64,000 nucleotides of DNA from Spisula solida (taxonomy: Eukaryota > Mollusca > Bivalvia > Venerida > Mactridae), in contig OX365952.1 of NCBI GenBank assembly GCA_947247005.1, positions 7,524,501 through 7,588,500 of the forward strand, read 5' to 3'. Positions 37,101 through 46,879 of the stretch are shown here, in pieces. Both the position numbers and the translations under genes were made by a program. Position 1 is the stretch's first letter. Each line of letters opens with the position of its first letter. The notes beneath the pieces were generated by a model. The model saw only the letters and a list, made by a program, of their open reading frames with translations, was not told where the DNA came from and ran no database searches.

Positions 37101-40100
37101 TATTCTATAACATGGACAAGTTTGAAGTTCAATGATCACTCATTTAATTGTTTTTATTTTAACTTATATAGTATTACTGTAAGATACAGACCCAAGATTT
37201 CTTCAGATATATCTTGTAAGGTTGACATCTAAGATGATGATCAATTTTAGATTTTTGTAGATAAGAAATTCTCAGTCAAGGCAGAGTCCTTTCCCCAAAT
37301 TAGTCAGAAAAAAACACGAAATGACTGCCTTAGTTACGATGGAAAAAATGGTTTTGATTGGTCCATGTAAAGTAACATTCCTTGTTCAAAAGGAATTCCA
37401 CTAGAGTAATCTAAAGTGCCATTTTTCTAAGTTTGAAGTTCTTTGAACATGTAGAGTTGGATTATTCCATTTTTAACCAAAAAATGTAATTTTTAAGGGA
37501 CAAAATCAGAACCCTTATTATTGTTAAATTGTGGGAGTTAATGAAATTCCAGAGATTAAAGGGTCAAATGTAAGGGCATGGGTGAAAGTTGAGAAATATG
37601 AAAATACTGAAAAATACGCTGGGGGCCAGGGGGCCGCAGGACCCCCGGTGGGTCCAGGGCAAAGCCTTGGCCAGGGGTCCAGGGGGCCGGATGCCCCCGG
37701 AAGCTCCTTGAAAACAGCATTTTAAAGTACTTCTGAGAGCAAATTCTGGCACTTCTGACTTAATGTTATAAAAAATAAAAGGCCTCCAAAAAAGCTTGTT
37801 CACATGGTGATTTTGTTTTCACTTTCAACTAAAAAACCTTTGAATTACTATTTGACTTCTACTGAGTAGAGGTTGGGGTTCTTATAGTGAACGAGTGTCT
37901 GTGCAAATTATACAAAAGTAATAGTCAATGGATTTAAGGTTGTACCTTGTCAAGAAGTGCAGATAATTTGGACAAAAATGCTTGATAGTTGCCTATTCTT
38001 GTCAAATAATACAATTTGTGTATGATCTTTGTTCTTGTGTAGAGGTTGGGGTCACAATAGTGAACAGTATCATCCAGTAAAGTATAAATCCAGGGGTATG
38101 TGATTTTGGTTGCCAATAAACAGCTTAACCCCAGCATCATGAGGTTGCCAAAAACCGACCTACTGTCATGTAAAATGTTTGATAATCTGATAATGCACTA
38201 AAAAAACAAGTTTTTGTTGTAGATTAATTAAGTAAGTACTGTATCACTAAGGGCTATATTTGGTTAAAATTGTTCTTTGTAAATATATTTTTGTAAGCAA
38301 GACAATGACTCTGCTTCAGGTAAATCACAATTTTCATTGAAACTTAAAAGTAAACATGAGGTGTTTGTAAAACATGCATGCCCCATGACAGCCCAATAGT
38401 AAAAATAGTAAAGGTCAGAGACCTTGACCTTTAACCTACTGACCTCAAAATCAATAGGCAGCATCTACTATTGATGACTAACCTCTATGTAAAGTTTGAA
38501 GATCCTAGGGCAAAGCGTCCTTGGGTTATTGAACCGAAACCTTTTGAAAAGTCAGAAATGGTAAAGGTCACAGTGACCTTGACCTTTGACCTACTGACAT
38601 CAAAATCAATAGGGTTAGTCTACTGTTGATAACCAACCTCCATGTAAAGTTTGAAGATCCTATGGCAAAGCGTTCTTCAGTTATTAAATATACCACCTTA
38701 ACGAAAGTTTTTGTTTAATTTCTGAATTGTGCTGTGTCCCGCCGTCTTTAACCTCTAACTCTTCCCTGTAAATACTTGTGCGGCGCTCACACGTTCTTGT
38801 AAATATAAAGTACAAGATTGCCCCAGATTGGGACCTGTACTGAACTGGAAGAAGAAGGTACCTGTTCAGCAAGCAGGCCTTCTGAATCATGATGACAAAA
38901 TACAATTTTTCTCAAGATTCCAGGGATCTAAAGAGGATATTGTTTGGCATAATATTCCTCATATTGACATTAAATGAATTGATTTCTTTGAATCATCATG
39001 ACATGGAAGTATAAAATATCAAAATGTCTGTGAGTGTACCTCTATACATTCAGACTACTGACTGACCATTTATTATCAATATCATGCTTGTAACTGCTAC
39101 AAATAACACTGTGTGTTCACCAACACCACACACACACATACAATGCTGTGTGAACTTAAAAGTCCCATTTATATTGTCAAGAGGCTTTTATGGAACTTAT
39201 TTGCAGCAACAAAATATTACAATTTCCCCGAGTTTTTGACGGAAAGAACGGCGCTGGACTTTACCTAATTTCTTTTTAATTCAACCATTCAAAGCTTTGT
39301 CACGCTCGTATCCGATTCGCCAATGTATTTCAATCGTTTCCCGATCGCCAATTGTGCCTGACATACTTTTCTCACGCGCTTAATTGCGTTTAAAAAATAT
39401 GAATTTCCACTTTCGATTTGATGACAAATGTCGTACAAACAGGTACTGAATACCCGAATAGCGGAAAGATCGAGTGCCGTGATTGGTTCAAAGAATTAAC
39501 AAGATACATGTAGAGGTAACTTCATCGGCCAATCAGAACGGTCGTTTCATTTGTGCACTGGAAAACCAATACGGTCTAAAACAATTACGAATACCGCGGT
39601 CGCGCTAGCAAAAGTCGGCATACCCCCCCCCCCCCCCAATTTTTACGACGGATTTACGCGATTTGGAAAAACGGTCTTGGGACATGTATAAAATACGGAA
39701 ATCCGTCATAAAACGGAAAACTTTCACCCATGTAAGGGTAATATTCAGCCCCTGATACAATATATATCTCACCTGCAGCCCTTTTATCATCATCATCATC
39801 GTCTTCATCACTTATGACTGGTTCATCAAACTTCTCGATGTCCGCTAACGACTGACCATAATGTGTGAGTTCTTCCTCCTCATTCAGACTGAACTTATGT
39901 TTTCCTGTCGTTTTCTGTTCAAATATAAATCAAATCAACTGTTTATTCCAGTGGTTCCATCTGACTTGGGAGTAGGGGTTTTGACCCTTGAAATTTCCAA
40001 AAAAGCTACACTTTGACCCTCAAGATTTTTGGTTTGAAGGGACATTTTCTCTTAAAATCATGGGTATATTACCTAAAAAATGGAAAAATTTAGTAAAAAG

Positions 40101-41786
40101 TATCAAAATGACCCTTCAACTATAGAAGCTAGTGGAACTTCTGTATTCTTTTCAGGGCTACTTGCTAGATGCTTTTGCTGCTTTTCATCAGTATTAGAGT
40201 AATTATAGCTTCAACAATTTATAGCTGATCTTCGACCTTTATGCATGAATATATAACATTTAGATTCCGGTGTGGAGAGTAAGAATTGCCATGAGAAAGT
40301 CAAGTCTATATATAGCTGGTGGTTTTGATTAGTGTTTACAGTACACATAGTAAATAATGTTATCAAACGGGGGATATAAAATATCAATGTTTACTTACAC
40401 TCCTTTCCATAGCGTATCTTTTCATCATTTTTTCTTCCAGTGAAAGTGATGCATCGTTCTCGCCAAATCTTTTATCAACAAAACGATTCTTCTTAAACTG
40501 ATGTTGGTATTCCTTTAGTAAGGTTTCTTTTCTCTGTAATATACCGTATATAGAGCTGTCATTGATTCGATCTGAGGCATATTGACGATTCCGATATATT
40601 GTAAGACAAGTATCGACGATATGATATATCAATTGCCATGATATAGATAAGCCTTTAACAGCCCATCATTCATAATTCACTCATTTAGCCATTGTTCACT
40701 GTATAGATATTGAGTATAGTTTCAGCTTTTGAAAATAGCAGCTGCAGTTTAAGTTTAGACAGGACCCATTAGAAAGTTTGTCAACTTCCATTTTACTAAG
40801 AAAAGTGTTTTGTGCAGGAAAAATAGGATTGTTGGTGGTTTCATTATTTTACTCATGAATCAATATTTCAAAATGTTAAATGATAATCAGTTTACTAAAA
40901 CATATTGTCGGTATAATTATCACTATCGTTTCTATCGATGACAGCTCTAAATATATACAGGGTACAATACAAGTTCTAGTAATGTCAGTCAAGCAATGTT
41001 TGACTAACAAATTGCATGCAATTTACTGAATACCAATACCTAACTACATACCAAATTTCACAATCCTAGCTTGGAAACTGTTCGAGTAACAGACAAAGTT
41101 CAAACCTATAGTCTCCTCCGGTTTTTCAACCGGAAGGGTTCTTATAAGGCTAACCCGTGTCTATTTCTACTCTGGTGTAAGGTTGATTATTAAATTAATG
41201 TTCATATGTAATAAATACTGGTAAGTATATCCTTTACATCAATCACATAGTCAGAGCTACAGATACGGTTTTAAAGTCAATTGGGTATTTTACCCCTGAG
41301 TTTCAATTTTGATTAGGTTTTAACAAATTTTAATTGGGTATTTGATATAACTCAAAGGGTAAATAATCTTTTATGTACAATTTTTCACTATAACATCCTT
41401 TTCTATTTGGGTATTTCAAATTGTCTTTGCTTTTTCTTACTCCCTCCTCTCAAAATCTATTGGGTTTTTAAGAAAATTAATTGGGTAATTACACCAATAC
41501 GCAGCTTATCTGTAGCTCTGCATAGTAATTAGTGTAAGGAATATGAATTCAAACACAATGGGTTTCAAATAAAAAGGTTCTATTACATGAACACAAATCT
41601 TACCTTCTTATTTGCCTTTGATCTGGACACACCAGGCATTCCCTGATCATACTTTGTCCGCTTTCTACCCAGAATATCATGCTTCTGACGATTGATTTTA
41701 ACCTCAAATGGGTTTGTTTTCTTTTCCCCGCCTTTCCTTTTATTTCTGACGTGATCAGCACTGGTCTTATTTTTCTTCTTACCCAT
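19143..41786 (-). CDS. NOP14: NOP14, nucleolar protein of the small-subunit processome (19 coding exons)
   Basis: Exons in transcript order, all on the minus strand: 41786-41604, 40533-40399, 39914-39773, 35882-35764, 34123-34022, 33337-33254, 32801-32733, 31646-31558, 30929-30715, 29152-28985, 27019-26889, 26150-25926, 25156-24992, 24260-24170, 23532-23457, 22460-22380, 21717-21573, 20547-20426, 19401-19143. Every border has AG/GT and every phase agrees, giving 2,601 nt and 866 aa, close to the length of vertebrate NOP14. Hallmarks: NPFEVKINRQKHDILGRK and GMPGVSRSKA in exon 1; DKRFGE and LEEKMMKRYAMER in exon 2; ELTHYGQSLADIEKF in exon 3; an Asp/Glu-rich tract in exon 9; RKCHHPSLAEGNKQKLE in exon 11; LFPTSDFRH in exon 13; and a basic C-terminus (FLARQQLKE, ERKRKVKEIM) in exon 19. 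Known role: nuclear/nucleolar protein needed for 18S rRNA maturation and 40S assembly. A 5' UTR acceptor is seen at 41806 (TGTTTCAG), so an upstream non-coding exon exists. Introns reach about 3.9 kb and are full of repeats. Confidence 0.96.
19472..19661. mobile_element. short pogo-like MITE in the region 3' of NOP14 exon 18
   Basis: Left end CAGTAGAACGTCCATGCCTC faces the right end TTTGAGGCATCAAAGTTTCACTG, which gives an inverted CAGT(A/G)(G/A)AAC...ATGCCTC pair. A related end (CAGTAGAACTTTGATGCCTTG) occurs at 62108. It lies in the intron between exons 18 and 19. Confidence 0.6.
20043..20108 (+). repeat. tRNA-like SINE head in a NOP14 intron
   Basis: AGTGGCCTAAAGGTAAGGCC resembles a D-arm/A box, and GTTTTGATCCC about 35 bp later resembles a B box. 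It is followed by a hairpin at 20118-20195 (CGAGGGTTGCCTGCAAGACT / CAGTTTTGCGGGCAACCCTC). It lacks a complete acceptor stem, so it is tRNA-derived and not a tRNA gene. Confidence 0.45.
20876..21150 (+). repeat. GTCACAGTGACCTTGACC family repeat, copy A
   Basis: Carries GGTCACAGTGACCTTGACCT, CAAAATCAATAGGGAGCATC and TAGGGCAAAGCGTTC in that order. The same series recurs in the NOP14 introns at 25735-25885, 27105-27335 and twice at 38365-38695. Confidence 0.75.
21785..22015. repeat. SINE-like fragment, copy 2
   Basis: Shares CTAACCAGTACTAACTGAC and CACATGTGGAGGAGA with 14735-14885. The 3' part (AATCAAATCAAGATTGCTGG to CGCACTGGACCATAGCC) reads like the antisense of a tRNA-derived head. Confidence 0.5.
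22683..23440. repeat. 39-bp minisatellite (about 19 copies) in NOP14 intron 15
   Basis: Unit TAGGCAGTGCCTTTAAGTTC plus ATGGGATAAATCTCCATTC, 39 bp, with sporadic substitutions. Because 39 is divisible by three, the minus strand stays open as a 13-residue peptide repeat (MEIYPMNLKALPR). The array begins 16 bp beyond the exon-15 donor at 23457/23456. The exon-15 frame hits TAA at the donor itself, so the peptide repeat is not an extension of NOP14. Confidence 0.93.
23628..23802. mobile_element. 175-bp MITE, copy 1
   Basis: CAGTATAACCTCTGTAGAGC at the left faces GAGAGGTTGTACTG at the right, with TA on both sides (23626-23627 and 23803-23804). The internal words GTTGTTGCTCTACAGAGG and AAATATCAGCTTA recur in the copy at 60479-60642. 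Confidence 0.75.
24450..24855. repeat. ~400-bp dispersed repeat, copy 1 (NOP14 intron)
   Basis: Shares TTCAATGGGAC, TATCAGAAATCATT, GCTTGAAAGCATGTATGG and GACATATTTATTGGTATAA with 35378-35735 in the same order and orientation. Both copies end in CCCACGAATA. Confidence 0.7.
25735..25885 (+). repeat. GTCACAGTGACCTTGACC family repeat, copy B
   Basis: Shorter copy with GTTACAGTGACCTTGACCTT, AATCAATAGAGGTCATCTAC and AAGATCCTAGGGCAAAGC. It ends 41 bp before NOP14 exon 12. Confidence 0.7.
27105..27335 (+). repeat. GTCACAGTGACCTTGACC family repeat, copy C
   Basis: Contains GTCACAGTGACCTTTGACCT, AATCAATTGGGGTCATTTAC and AGATCCTAGGGCAAAGCGTT, beginning about 90 bp from NOP14 exon 11. Confidence 0.72.
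27640..27707 (-). repeat. tRNA-like SINE head in a NOP14 intron
   Basis: The minus strand reads ATAGCCCAGAGGTAGAGCAT (A-box-like), then AGGTTCAATC (B-box-like) about 32 bp later. Not a full tRNA. Confidence 0.5.
28100..28835 (+). repeat. ~156-bp tandem repeat (4 units) ending in a CCAA microsatellite
   Basis: GAAATC(C/T)GACCAATGGTTG recurs at about 28219, 28376, 28531 and 28687, with TATGCACAACTAGACTTGG and CAAAGGGCCATAACTCCCTT between. The last unit runs into about 14 CCAA repeats (28737-28781) and GGGGGTATAATAA. The unit resembles a single copy at about 60060-60150. Confidence 0.85.
29245..29525. repeat. 23-bp minisatellite in NOP14 intron 9
   Basis: About twelve copies of TTGATCCCTTCTTGTGATCA (plus CAT), with a few degenerate units. 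It lies about 90 bp from the acceptor of exon 10. Confidence 0.9.
29590..29770 (+). repeat. dispersed repeat, copy 1 of an inverted pair
   Basis: Contains CTTTGAAAATTTCAAGGGTC-like text and GGGTCAAACACCCCTACTCC, which matches, inverted, GGAGTAGGGGTTTTGACCC at 39970-40150. Confidence 0.5.
29985..30570. mobile_element. TIR element in NOP14 intron 9
   Basis: ACCATCAATCCGGACAC at about 29995 faces CTGTCCGGATTGGTGGTC at about 30548. The interior is unrelated and has no ORF. Confidence 0.55.
31678..31752 (+). repeat. tRNA-like SINE head near NOP14 exon 8
   Basis: TGTAGCTGAATGGATAGCG (A-box-like) and CTGGGTTCAAATAC (B-box-like) have tRNA spacing, 32 bp upstream (in gene orientation) of the exon-8 acceptor. 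There is no matching acceptor stem. Confidence 0.5.
32095..32175 (+). repeat. B-box-bearing SINE-like fragment
   Basis: AACTTCACATTGCTAGG, then TATAGGTTCGAACCCCACC (a strong B-box match). A diverged relative lies at about 36215-36290 (CTTAACATTGCTAGGCGATG, GGGTTTGAATGCG). Confidence 0.45.
34344..34636 (+). repeat. dispersed repeat (CAAGACTGCGTTCAATAAAC family), copy 2
   Basis: Nearly identical to 16839-17120 and 58579-58866, including GAAGCCTTGTCCATAAATAA, a GGACGAACGAACGAAC tract and the terminal GGGGGGCATAAAAA. It lies in NOP14 intron 4. Confidence 0.88.
34995..35236. repeat. two direct copies of a ~80-bp unit in NOP14 intron 4
   Basis: CGTCCATTAGCATTGTCAGC and CGTCCATAAGCATTGTCAGC start two copies that continue with AAGTTTGAAGACGATCGCAC and GTTTGAGTTAGAGTACAG, about 165 bp apart. 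Confidence 0.8.
35378..35735. repeat. ~400-bp dispersed repeat, copy 2 (NOP14 intron 4)
   Basis: Direct-orientation match to 24450-24855 over most of its length. It lies 29 bp downstream (in gene orientation) of NOP14 exon 4. Confidence 0.7.
36377..37045. mobile_element. TIR element with G/C-run inner ends
   Basis: GGCAGATATAGG...AGGGGGGCGTA at the left faces GGGCGTATGCCCCCCCACCC...AAATCTGCC at the right. The interior block TCTAAATCCGATTTCTGAGC...GGTTTACAGCAAGG recurs diverged at 48290-48410. Confidence 0.6.
38365..38695 (+). repeat. GTCACAGTGACCTTGACC family repeat, copies D and E in tandem
   Basis: Two successive copies: the first from about 38365 with GGTCAGAGACCTTGACC, the second from about 38550 with GTCACAGTGACCTTGACCTT. 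Each ends in AGATCCTA(G/T)GGCAAAGCGT. Confidence 0.75.
39970..40150 (-). repeat. dispersed repeat, copy 2 of an inverted pair
   Basis: Inverted match to 29590-29770 (GGAGTAGGGGTTTTGACCC). It lies 56 bp upstream of NOP14 exon 3 in gene orientation. Confidence 0.5.
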
Positions 41787-41806
41787 CTTATCAACTTAGG
41801 CTATCT
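41787..41806 (-). other. NOP14: 5' UTR part of the first NOP14 coding exon
   Basis: The minus strand reads TTTATGTGTTTCAG and then 20 nt before the ATG, a good acceptor. The transcript therefore starts in a separate upstream non-coding exon that I could not place. Confidence 0.6.
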
Positions 41807-42067
41807 GAAACACATAAACTACTGTTAATCACTATTTATCTTCGTGTGATCTTTATTTCATGAATTTCAATTAATACAGATTTATTTCATGAATTTATTA
41901 ATTTGCCATTGAACTTGACTGCATTTGACAGCAGGTACTCACACTCAATAATATTTGCCAGCATTGTTTATATAATAACATACATAATATTTTCTGTTAG
42001 TGCCTGTGAACTTTTGCCAACGCAGGAAAGTATTTGTGCTGCGGTCACTAAATTAGTCTGACTTAGA

Positions 42068-42212
42068 CAAATGAGTTGACTATCGTCGGGATCTGTTGTT
42101 GACTATCATCTGGATCTGTTGTTGACTATCATCTGGATCTGTTGTGGACTATCATCAGGATCTGTTGTTGACTATCGTCAGAATCCGTTGTTGACTATTG
42201 TCGGGATCCGTT
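42068..42212. repeat. ~24-bp minisatellite upstream of NOP14
   Basis: About six units of GTTGACTATCATCTGGATCT with variants (ATCGTCAGAATCC, ATTGTCGGGATCC). It lies 260-400 bp upstream of the NOP14 start codon. Confidence 0.88.
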
Positions 42213-42225
42213 GTACAAAGTTAAC

Positions 42226-42453
42226 CTAAGTTAACGGAACATTATATTCACATGCGCTAACATCTTGTGTTACTATTATGTTCCTTGAATTTAAGACCTG
42301 ATGGACTTCTTTGGACAAGCATTCAGTTACATTGTATGCTGGGACAATTTCGGTTACGCCAGCCCTTGTGTTAAGTGCATCTGATACCCGTTGGCCTCCA
42401 TTAGACAAACGTTTGGCTAACTTCACTGACACCACCAGAATTTTAGCAGACAT
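42226..42453 (-). CDS. unrecognised 75-aa ORF upstream of NOP14
   Basis: Open from the ATG at 42453 to the stop at 42226: MSAKILVVSVKLAKRLSNGG and so on. Composition is protein-like (balanced, no low complexity) but I recognise no family. It is on the NOP14 strand, about 420 bp before the NOP14 acceptor. It could be an exon of another gene, an alternative NOP14 leader or chance. Much of the opposite strand is open too, which weakens the case. Confidence 0.25.
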   Translation of the reverse strand: MSAKILVVSVKLAKRLSNGGQRVSDALNTRAGVTEIVPAYNVTECLSKEVHQVLNSRNIIVTQDVSACEYNVPLT

Positions 42454-42696
42454 TTGTCAACAGAGTTTAGCTTTATTCAGCGTTCAGGAACATTTACAAG
42501 CATAACATTAACTTACACCAACATTTTTTCCAGCTTTAGCATGAAAAATATTGTCAATGAACACGATGTATGTCAGCGTTTAATAGCAAACATCAACTTT
42601 GTAATTTTTTACTAGCGGAGTTAAACTTTTGCCCAAATGTCAGTCTAAACGCCATATAAAATTATAATTTGTGGACTGAGCTATAGGAAAACACAC

Positions 42697-42922
42697 AGGT
42701 ATTCGGCATGTTGGCTGTAACCCCCCACCCCCTGCCAGTGAACCACTCTACAACCCATACAGAGAGCTTAAACATGTTTAAATAGAGGATATTTCAGATA
42801 TTTAATGAAATGTTATTTTATGTTGTTCGGACACTATTTAAACATGTTTAAGCTCTCTGTATGGGTTGTAGAGTGGTTCTCTGGCAGGGAGTGGGGGTCA
42901 CAGCCAACATGCCGAATACCTA
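42697..42922. mobile_element. hairpin element with ~90-bp arms
   Basis: AGGTATTCGGCATGTTGGCT at about 42699 pairs with AGCCAACATGCCGAATACCT ending at 42922. The arms include CTACAACCCATACAGAGAGC and its complement. The loop is about 50 bp, with no ORF. Confidence 0.85.
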
Positions 42923-44355
42923 CATCTACATTTAACTCCCTGTCAATCTATACAGATTATAAATGGGAGGCGCAGTCAGGAGCAGTGGGTTAAGAGTTAA
43001 AAAATGAGAAAATCTCATTAGGTGCAAAGAGTAAAAGAATATATACAGTGCTAAGTTAAAAACAGGCTGATTCGTTAGTTTTGAGATACTGTGGCCAGCC
43101 GCTCAGCAAATATGTTGATACTGGGGCTGGACTGCACAATGTAGGGAAGGCCGTTCCAGAGTCTAATAGTTCGAGGAAAGAATGAATTCATATGATATTG
43201 AGTCCGGGACTGTGGAATCAGGTAGTTAAGGTTTCTGGTATGAGGGAGGTGGTTATGATCGACGCAAACTAAATTATTTCTGATTTTGTACAGGTACAGA
43301 AGGGAGTGTGTATGCGCCGTTGTTCTAGTGTTTGCCATTGAAGGGTGGTAATCATTTGGGTAACACTGCTTGTATAATCATAATTGTTAAGGACATATCT
43401 TGCTGCTGATCGTTGAACTTTTTCGATTTGGTATTTGAGGGTCTTCTGCCAGGGGTGCCAGATGCTTGAGCAATACTCGAGTTGGGGACGGACATAGGTG
43501 TTATATGCTTTTTCTTTGACTTTGATGTTGCTGGTCTGAACGTTTCTTTTAATGAATTTCAGGGAGTTGTTTACTTTGGCCGAGATGTTATTTATGTGTT
43601 TGGACCAGCTTAAATCTTTACTGATGGTAACACCTAGGTATTAAGCGGTATCGGTTGATTTTAGTTCGGTACCATGCAGGGTATAGGGAAATATCAATGG
43701 ATTACGTTTCCGAGTAATTCTCAGCACCTCGCACTTGTCAGAGTTGAATTCCATGGACCAGTCCCATTCCCACTGTTCAAGAGCATGTAGATCATTTTGG
43801 AGGATTTGGGCGTCGTTTGATGATTTGACTGTGAGATATACTATGGTATCATCTGCGAACAGTCTTGCCTTACTAGAGATGGAATCGGGCAGGTCGTTAA
43901 TATAGGCTAGGAATAAGCAGGGCCCTAGAACTGAGCTTTGGGGTACCCCGGATAGGACTGGGAGAGTGTCATAAGTGCAGCCGTCAACTACTACTCTTTG
44001 AGTGCGGCCCTGTAGGAATGACTTAATCCACCTTGATGCCAGAGGGTGGACACCCAGCTCACCGAGTTTAAATATTAACTTATTGTGATCAACCTTGTCG
44101 AATACTTTGCTAAAATCCATAACTATTACATCAGATTGTTTACCATGCTCAAGGTTGTCGTAGACCTCTTGTGAAGCTAATTAGTTGAGATTCACAGCTA
44201 TGTTTAGATCTGAAGCAATGCTGGTACTGGCTGAGAAGGTTGTTATTATCGAAGTGCTTCGTGATATTAGAGACCAAAATATGCTCCATGAGTTTTGAAG
44301 CAATGCAGGTGAGAGATATTGGCCTGTAGTTACTGGCCTTGGGAAAACATGGTAA
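42923..44355 (-). pseudogene. 5'-truncated non-LTR retrotransposon (Jockey/CR1-like reverse transcriptase)
   Basis: The reverse-transcriptase core is readable on the minus strand: NYRPISLTCIASKLMEH (about 44330), DFSKVFDKVDH at 44117, GVPQSSVLGPCLF, and the catalytic FADD box in KARLFADDTIVYL. After a stop at 43641 comes YLGVTISKDLSW (thumb/C-terminal part), VRPQLEYCSSIWHPW, then a frame change into the conserved tail SRTQYHMNSFFPRTIRLWNGLP ending at 43075. Damage: a frameshift with stop near 44130, a nonsense codon at 43641 and a further frameshift before 43338. The 5' end (endonuclease/ORF1) is missing, as expected of a 5'-truncated insertion. The 3' end abuts the hairpin element at 42922. 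Confidence 0.88.
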
Positions 44356-44992
44356 ATTTACTATTTTGGTTATATTTTAAGATGTGAGAATGTATTCTTT
44401 GATATATTTAATAGGTAATACTATTCACATGGTCAACGTGAAATGAAATAATTTAAATATCGCCGCGGCCCGTGATAAAAATTGAAAGACATAATATTTA
44501 GCTACATCGCGAAATTATATGACAAATTGAGTTTAATCATTATTTCGAGCATGTTGGTGCAACATGAGACACATACTCATAACAGAATAAATAAGGATAC
44601 TATCGGCATTTAGAGAACGTAATTATTTTTATCTAAAGGCTTCAATACCGCAATAAAATATTACTCACGTGTTTTTGTTTTGATGAATTTCATTCGGCAT
44701 ATCTCGGTTACAATATCCGTCCCCAAAACGTATCGTACCAGATCATTCGCCCCCTACTTTCTATCAGACGACACTATTTTTTTATAGTCTTAAAAATGCT
44801 TATCAGTATTGTTTTTACATCCAAAATGTGATGAATTACATAGGCTCCGCCGGTTGCGCCCCCTGTAAAACCGCTAGTGAATTTATCAATACTTGATAAA
44901 CCATGTAAAATTGATATTTTTTAAAGCAAGTAGCTACAGAATTGCGACCCCACTTCAAATCTTGGTCAGAAAACAAAATGTTTCACACTAAG

Positions 44993-45092
44993 ATAACTGT
45001 ATCACTAATAAAGAGTAAAAAAAAATATCATAACTAAGATAACATAAATTTTATAAATCAATTTTTACTCTTACAATGATACAGTTACCTGT
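44993..45092. repeat. small inverted repeat (GTATCA/AGAGTAAAAA)
   Basis: AACTGTATCACTAATAAAGA faces TTTTTACTCTTACAATGATA...CAGTTACC about 45 bp later. Related text (TCAATGATACAGTTACCTGT) is at 55253-55273. Confidence 0.55.
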
Positions 45093-45199
45093 GGTTTCAC
45101 TCGCTTGATTTGTCATGCAGGGTCGGTCAAAGGATTTGGTTTTGAGGGGCATAAATCATGTTGACATCCCCCCTCCCCTTCTAGGAAAAAGATATACGT

Positions 45200-46641
45200 C
45201 AGAAAAAATGACATAGATTCAATTTTAAGTCATTTATCCATATAGAGTAAACTCGCCTAATACCGACACCCCCCTATTACCGACACCTTTGTCTAATTCC
45301 AATTTAATTACCTATTAATACTGCAACACTCAAAGTAAACTAAGCACATAGTCAGGAAGAATATATATAGTCAGGACGTCATAAATTATGTCAACAACAA
45401 CTATTTTGATGATCGTTTGCGCAAGTTATTGTTGACTGAAATATTTTCAGCAAAATTTAGCAAGTGAAGTATGAAACACGATTTTTTTCTCAATCTTATG
45501 CATCCTCAAAACTCGTGGTTCTATTCAGTTTAAAATCATTTTCGTGTAACCATGGCTTAATGCAGTATTTTTTCTGTCTTTCAGGTGCATATCACCTTGT
45601 TTTTGAGAATATCTCGAGATGCGAATAATACGCGATATAAACACTTAGTTCCATAATACCGACACCAGCCAATTAAATATAAATTAATACACCAACATTG
45701 AAGTTGTCTTGTTTTTAAAGCGCTATATTTGTTTTTAATTTATATCTTAATAGTGTCATAAATATAGGGATGATCTATGCGTAAAATTTGATACATTTAA
45801 CAACGAAATGTATTACAATGTACCTATAATTTTTACGTCTTTGTCATTGATAAAGGTCAGTAGAAACACCACAAAACACATGTCCTTAGCGAGTGTGTAA
45901 TTGGAATTCAGAGCGATGGTGCTACTTCTAAATACATGCATTTCGTGTTTTTGATATTAAAATTGATTATTTAACTGTATTTGCTAGTTTCTCCTGCAGG
46001 AATATGAATAATTTTCAAAAAGTTTGAGGGTGTCGATAATTGGGGATCGGTGTCGATATTCGGGAACATTTTTTTCTACAGTAATTTCACTGCTGTTTGT
46101 AAACTGTCAAACAATTGGTCTATATATTGCAATAAGGAACATCATGTTAAGAATTTCGACCAATGAAAACTTGTTTTATAAAAATCTCAAGATTATAAAT
46201 TGTTATTAAGAAGAGTTTACGATTTAACTTGTTTTCATGCTTAAGGTGTCGATAATCGGTGAAATTACTCTATTACTATATCTTAGCTTTAAAAGTTCTT
46301 GTGAATAATGTCGAAATCATTTATTTCGTTGCTATGGTGACCAATTTCAGAAAAGTACTCTGATTGGCAAAAACGAGGAGTTAGTTGTTTAAAACAATAG
46401 TAGTCTTTGTCTAAATTTGAACATTTACAATTTGGACGTATATTTGAAAACTTGAATGGCGCTTGCGACGTCACGCAAACAGGGTCTGCATAGGGCCTCA
46501 ACTAAACAGCTGTAACTTCCTTAAAAATCATGATATTAACAAAATTTTGCGTTTTGCTTTATTAAGATTACTTTTTTAGATAATAAAAAATCTCAAAATC
46601 AAATGTTTTGTCAAAATAGCAGGTTTCCCTGGAGACTGGCT
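45200..46641 (-). mobile_element. TIR element, second copy, interrupted by a nested insertion
   Basis: On the minus strand, 46641-46271 matches 9356-9846 of the intact copy, starting GAGCCAGTCTCCAGGGAAAC, and 45242-45200 matches the next part (TGGATAAATGACTTAAAATT). Between them is a 1,026-bp insert. The copy is truncated beyond about 45200, and its first half also carries a deletion relative to the intact copy. Confidence 0.8.
45245..46270. mobile_element. nested 1,026-bp Tc1/mariner-type MITE
   Basis: The ends GAGTAAACTCGCCTAATACC...CGACACC and GGTGTCGATAATCGGTGAAA...TTACTC are inverted. The flanking TA is duplicated (45243-45244 and 46271-46272). Removing the insert and one TA leaves CATTTATCCATATATTACTA, exactly the sequence of the uninterrupted copy near 9835-9855 (reverse strand). 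No transposase ORF. Inner GGTGTCGATAATTGGGG and CCGACACC words repeat inside. Confidence 0.88.
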
Positions 46642-46879
46642 CATGTATTGTCATATACCTTTGATTAACAAAGGCTCTCTCAAACGACTCCCTCTTTAAA
46701 CGACATTCAAAATTCGTCCAATGTAATTTCAACGTTAAATCCCCCCCCCCCTCCCCCCCCCCGAGGAACGACACCTCCCTTCAACGACAAAGGTCACGCA
46801 CAAAGTCGTAAGGACACTAAGAATTACCTCTCCGGACCAGTATATTTTAAGTCTGTAACTGTTGATTGTTTTCATAAGT

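Noticed and set aside
42311..42505. Plus-strand ORF opposite the 42226-42453 ORF
   Set aside because: It overlaps the minus-strand frame in the same region, and at most one can be real. Neither has recognisable domains.
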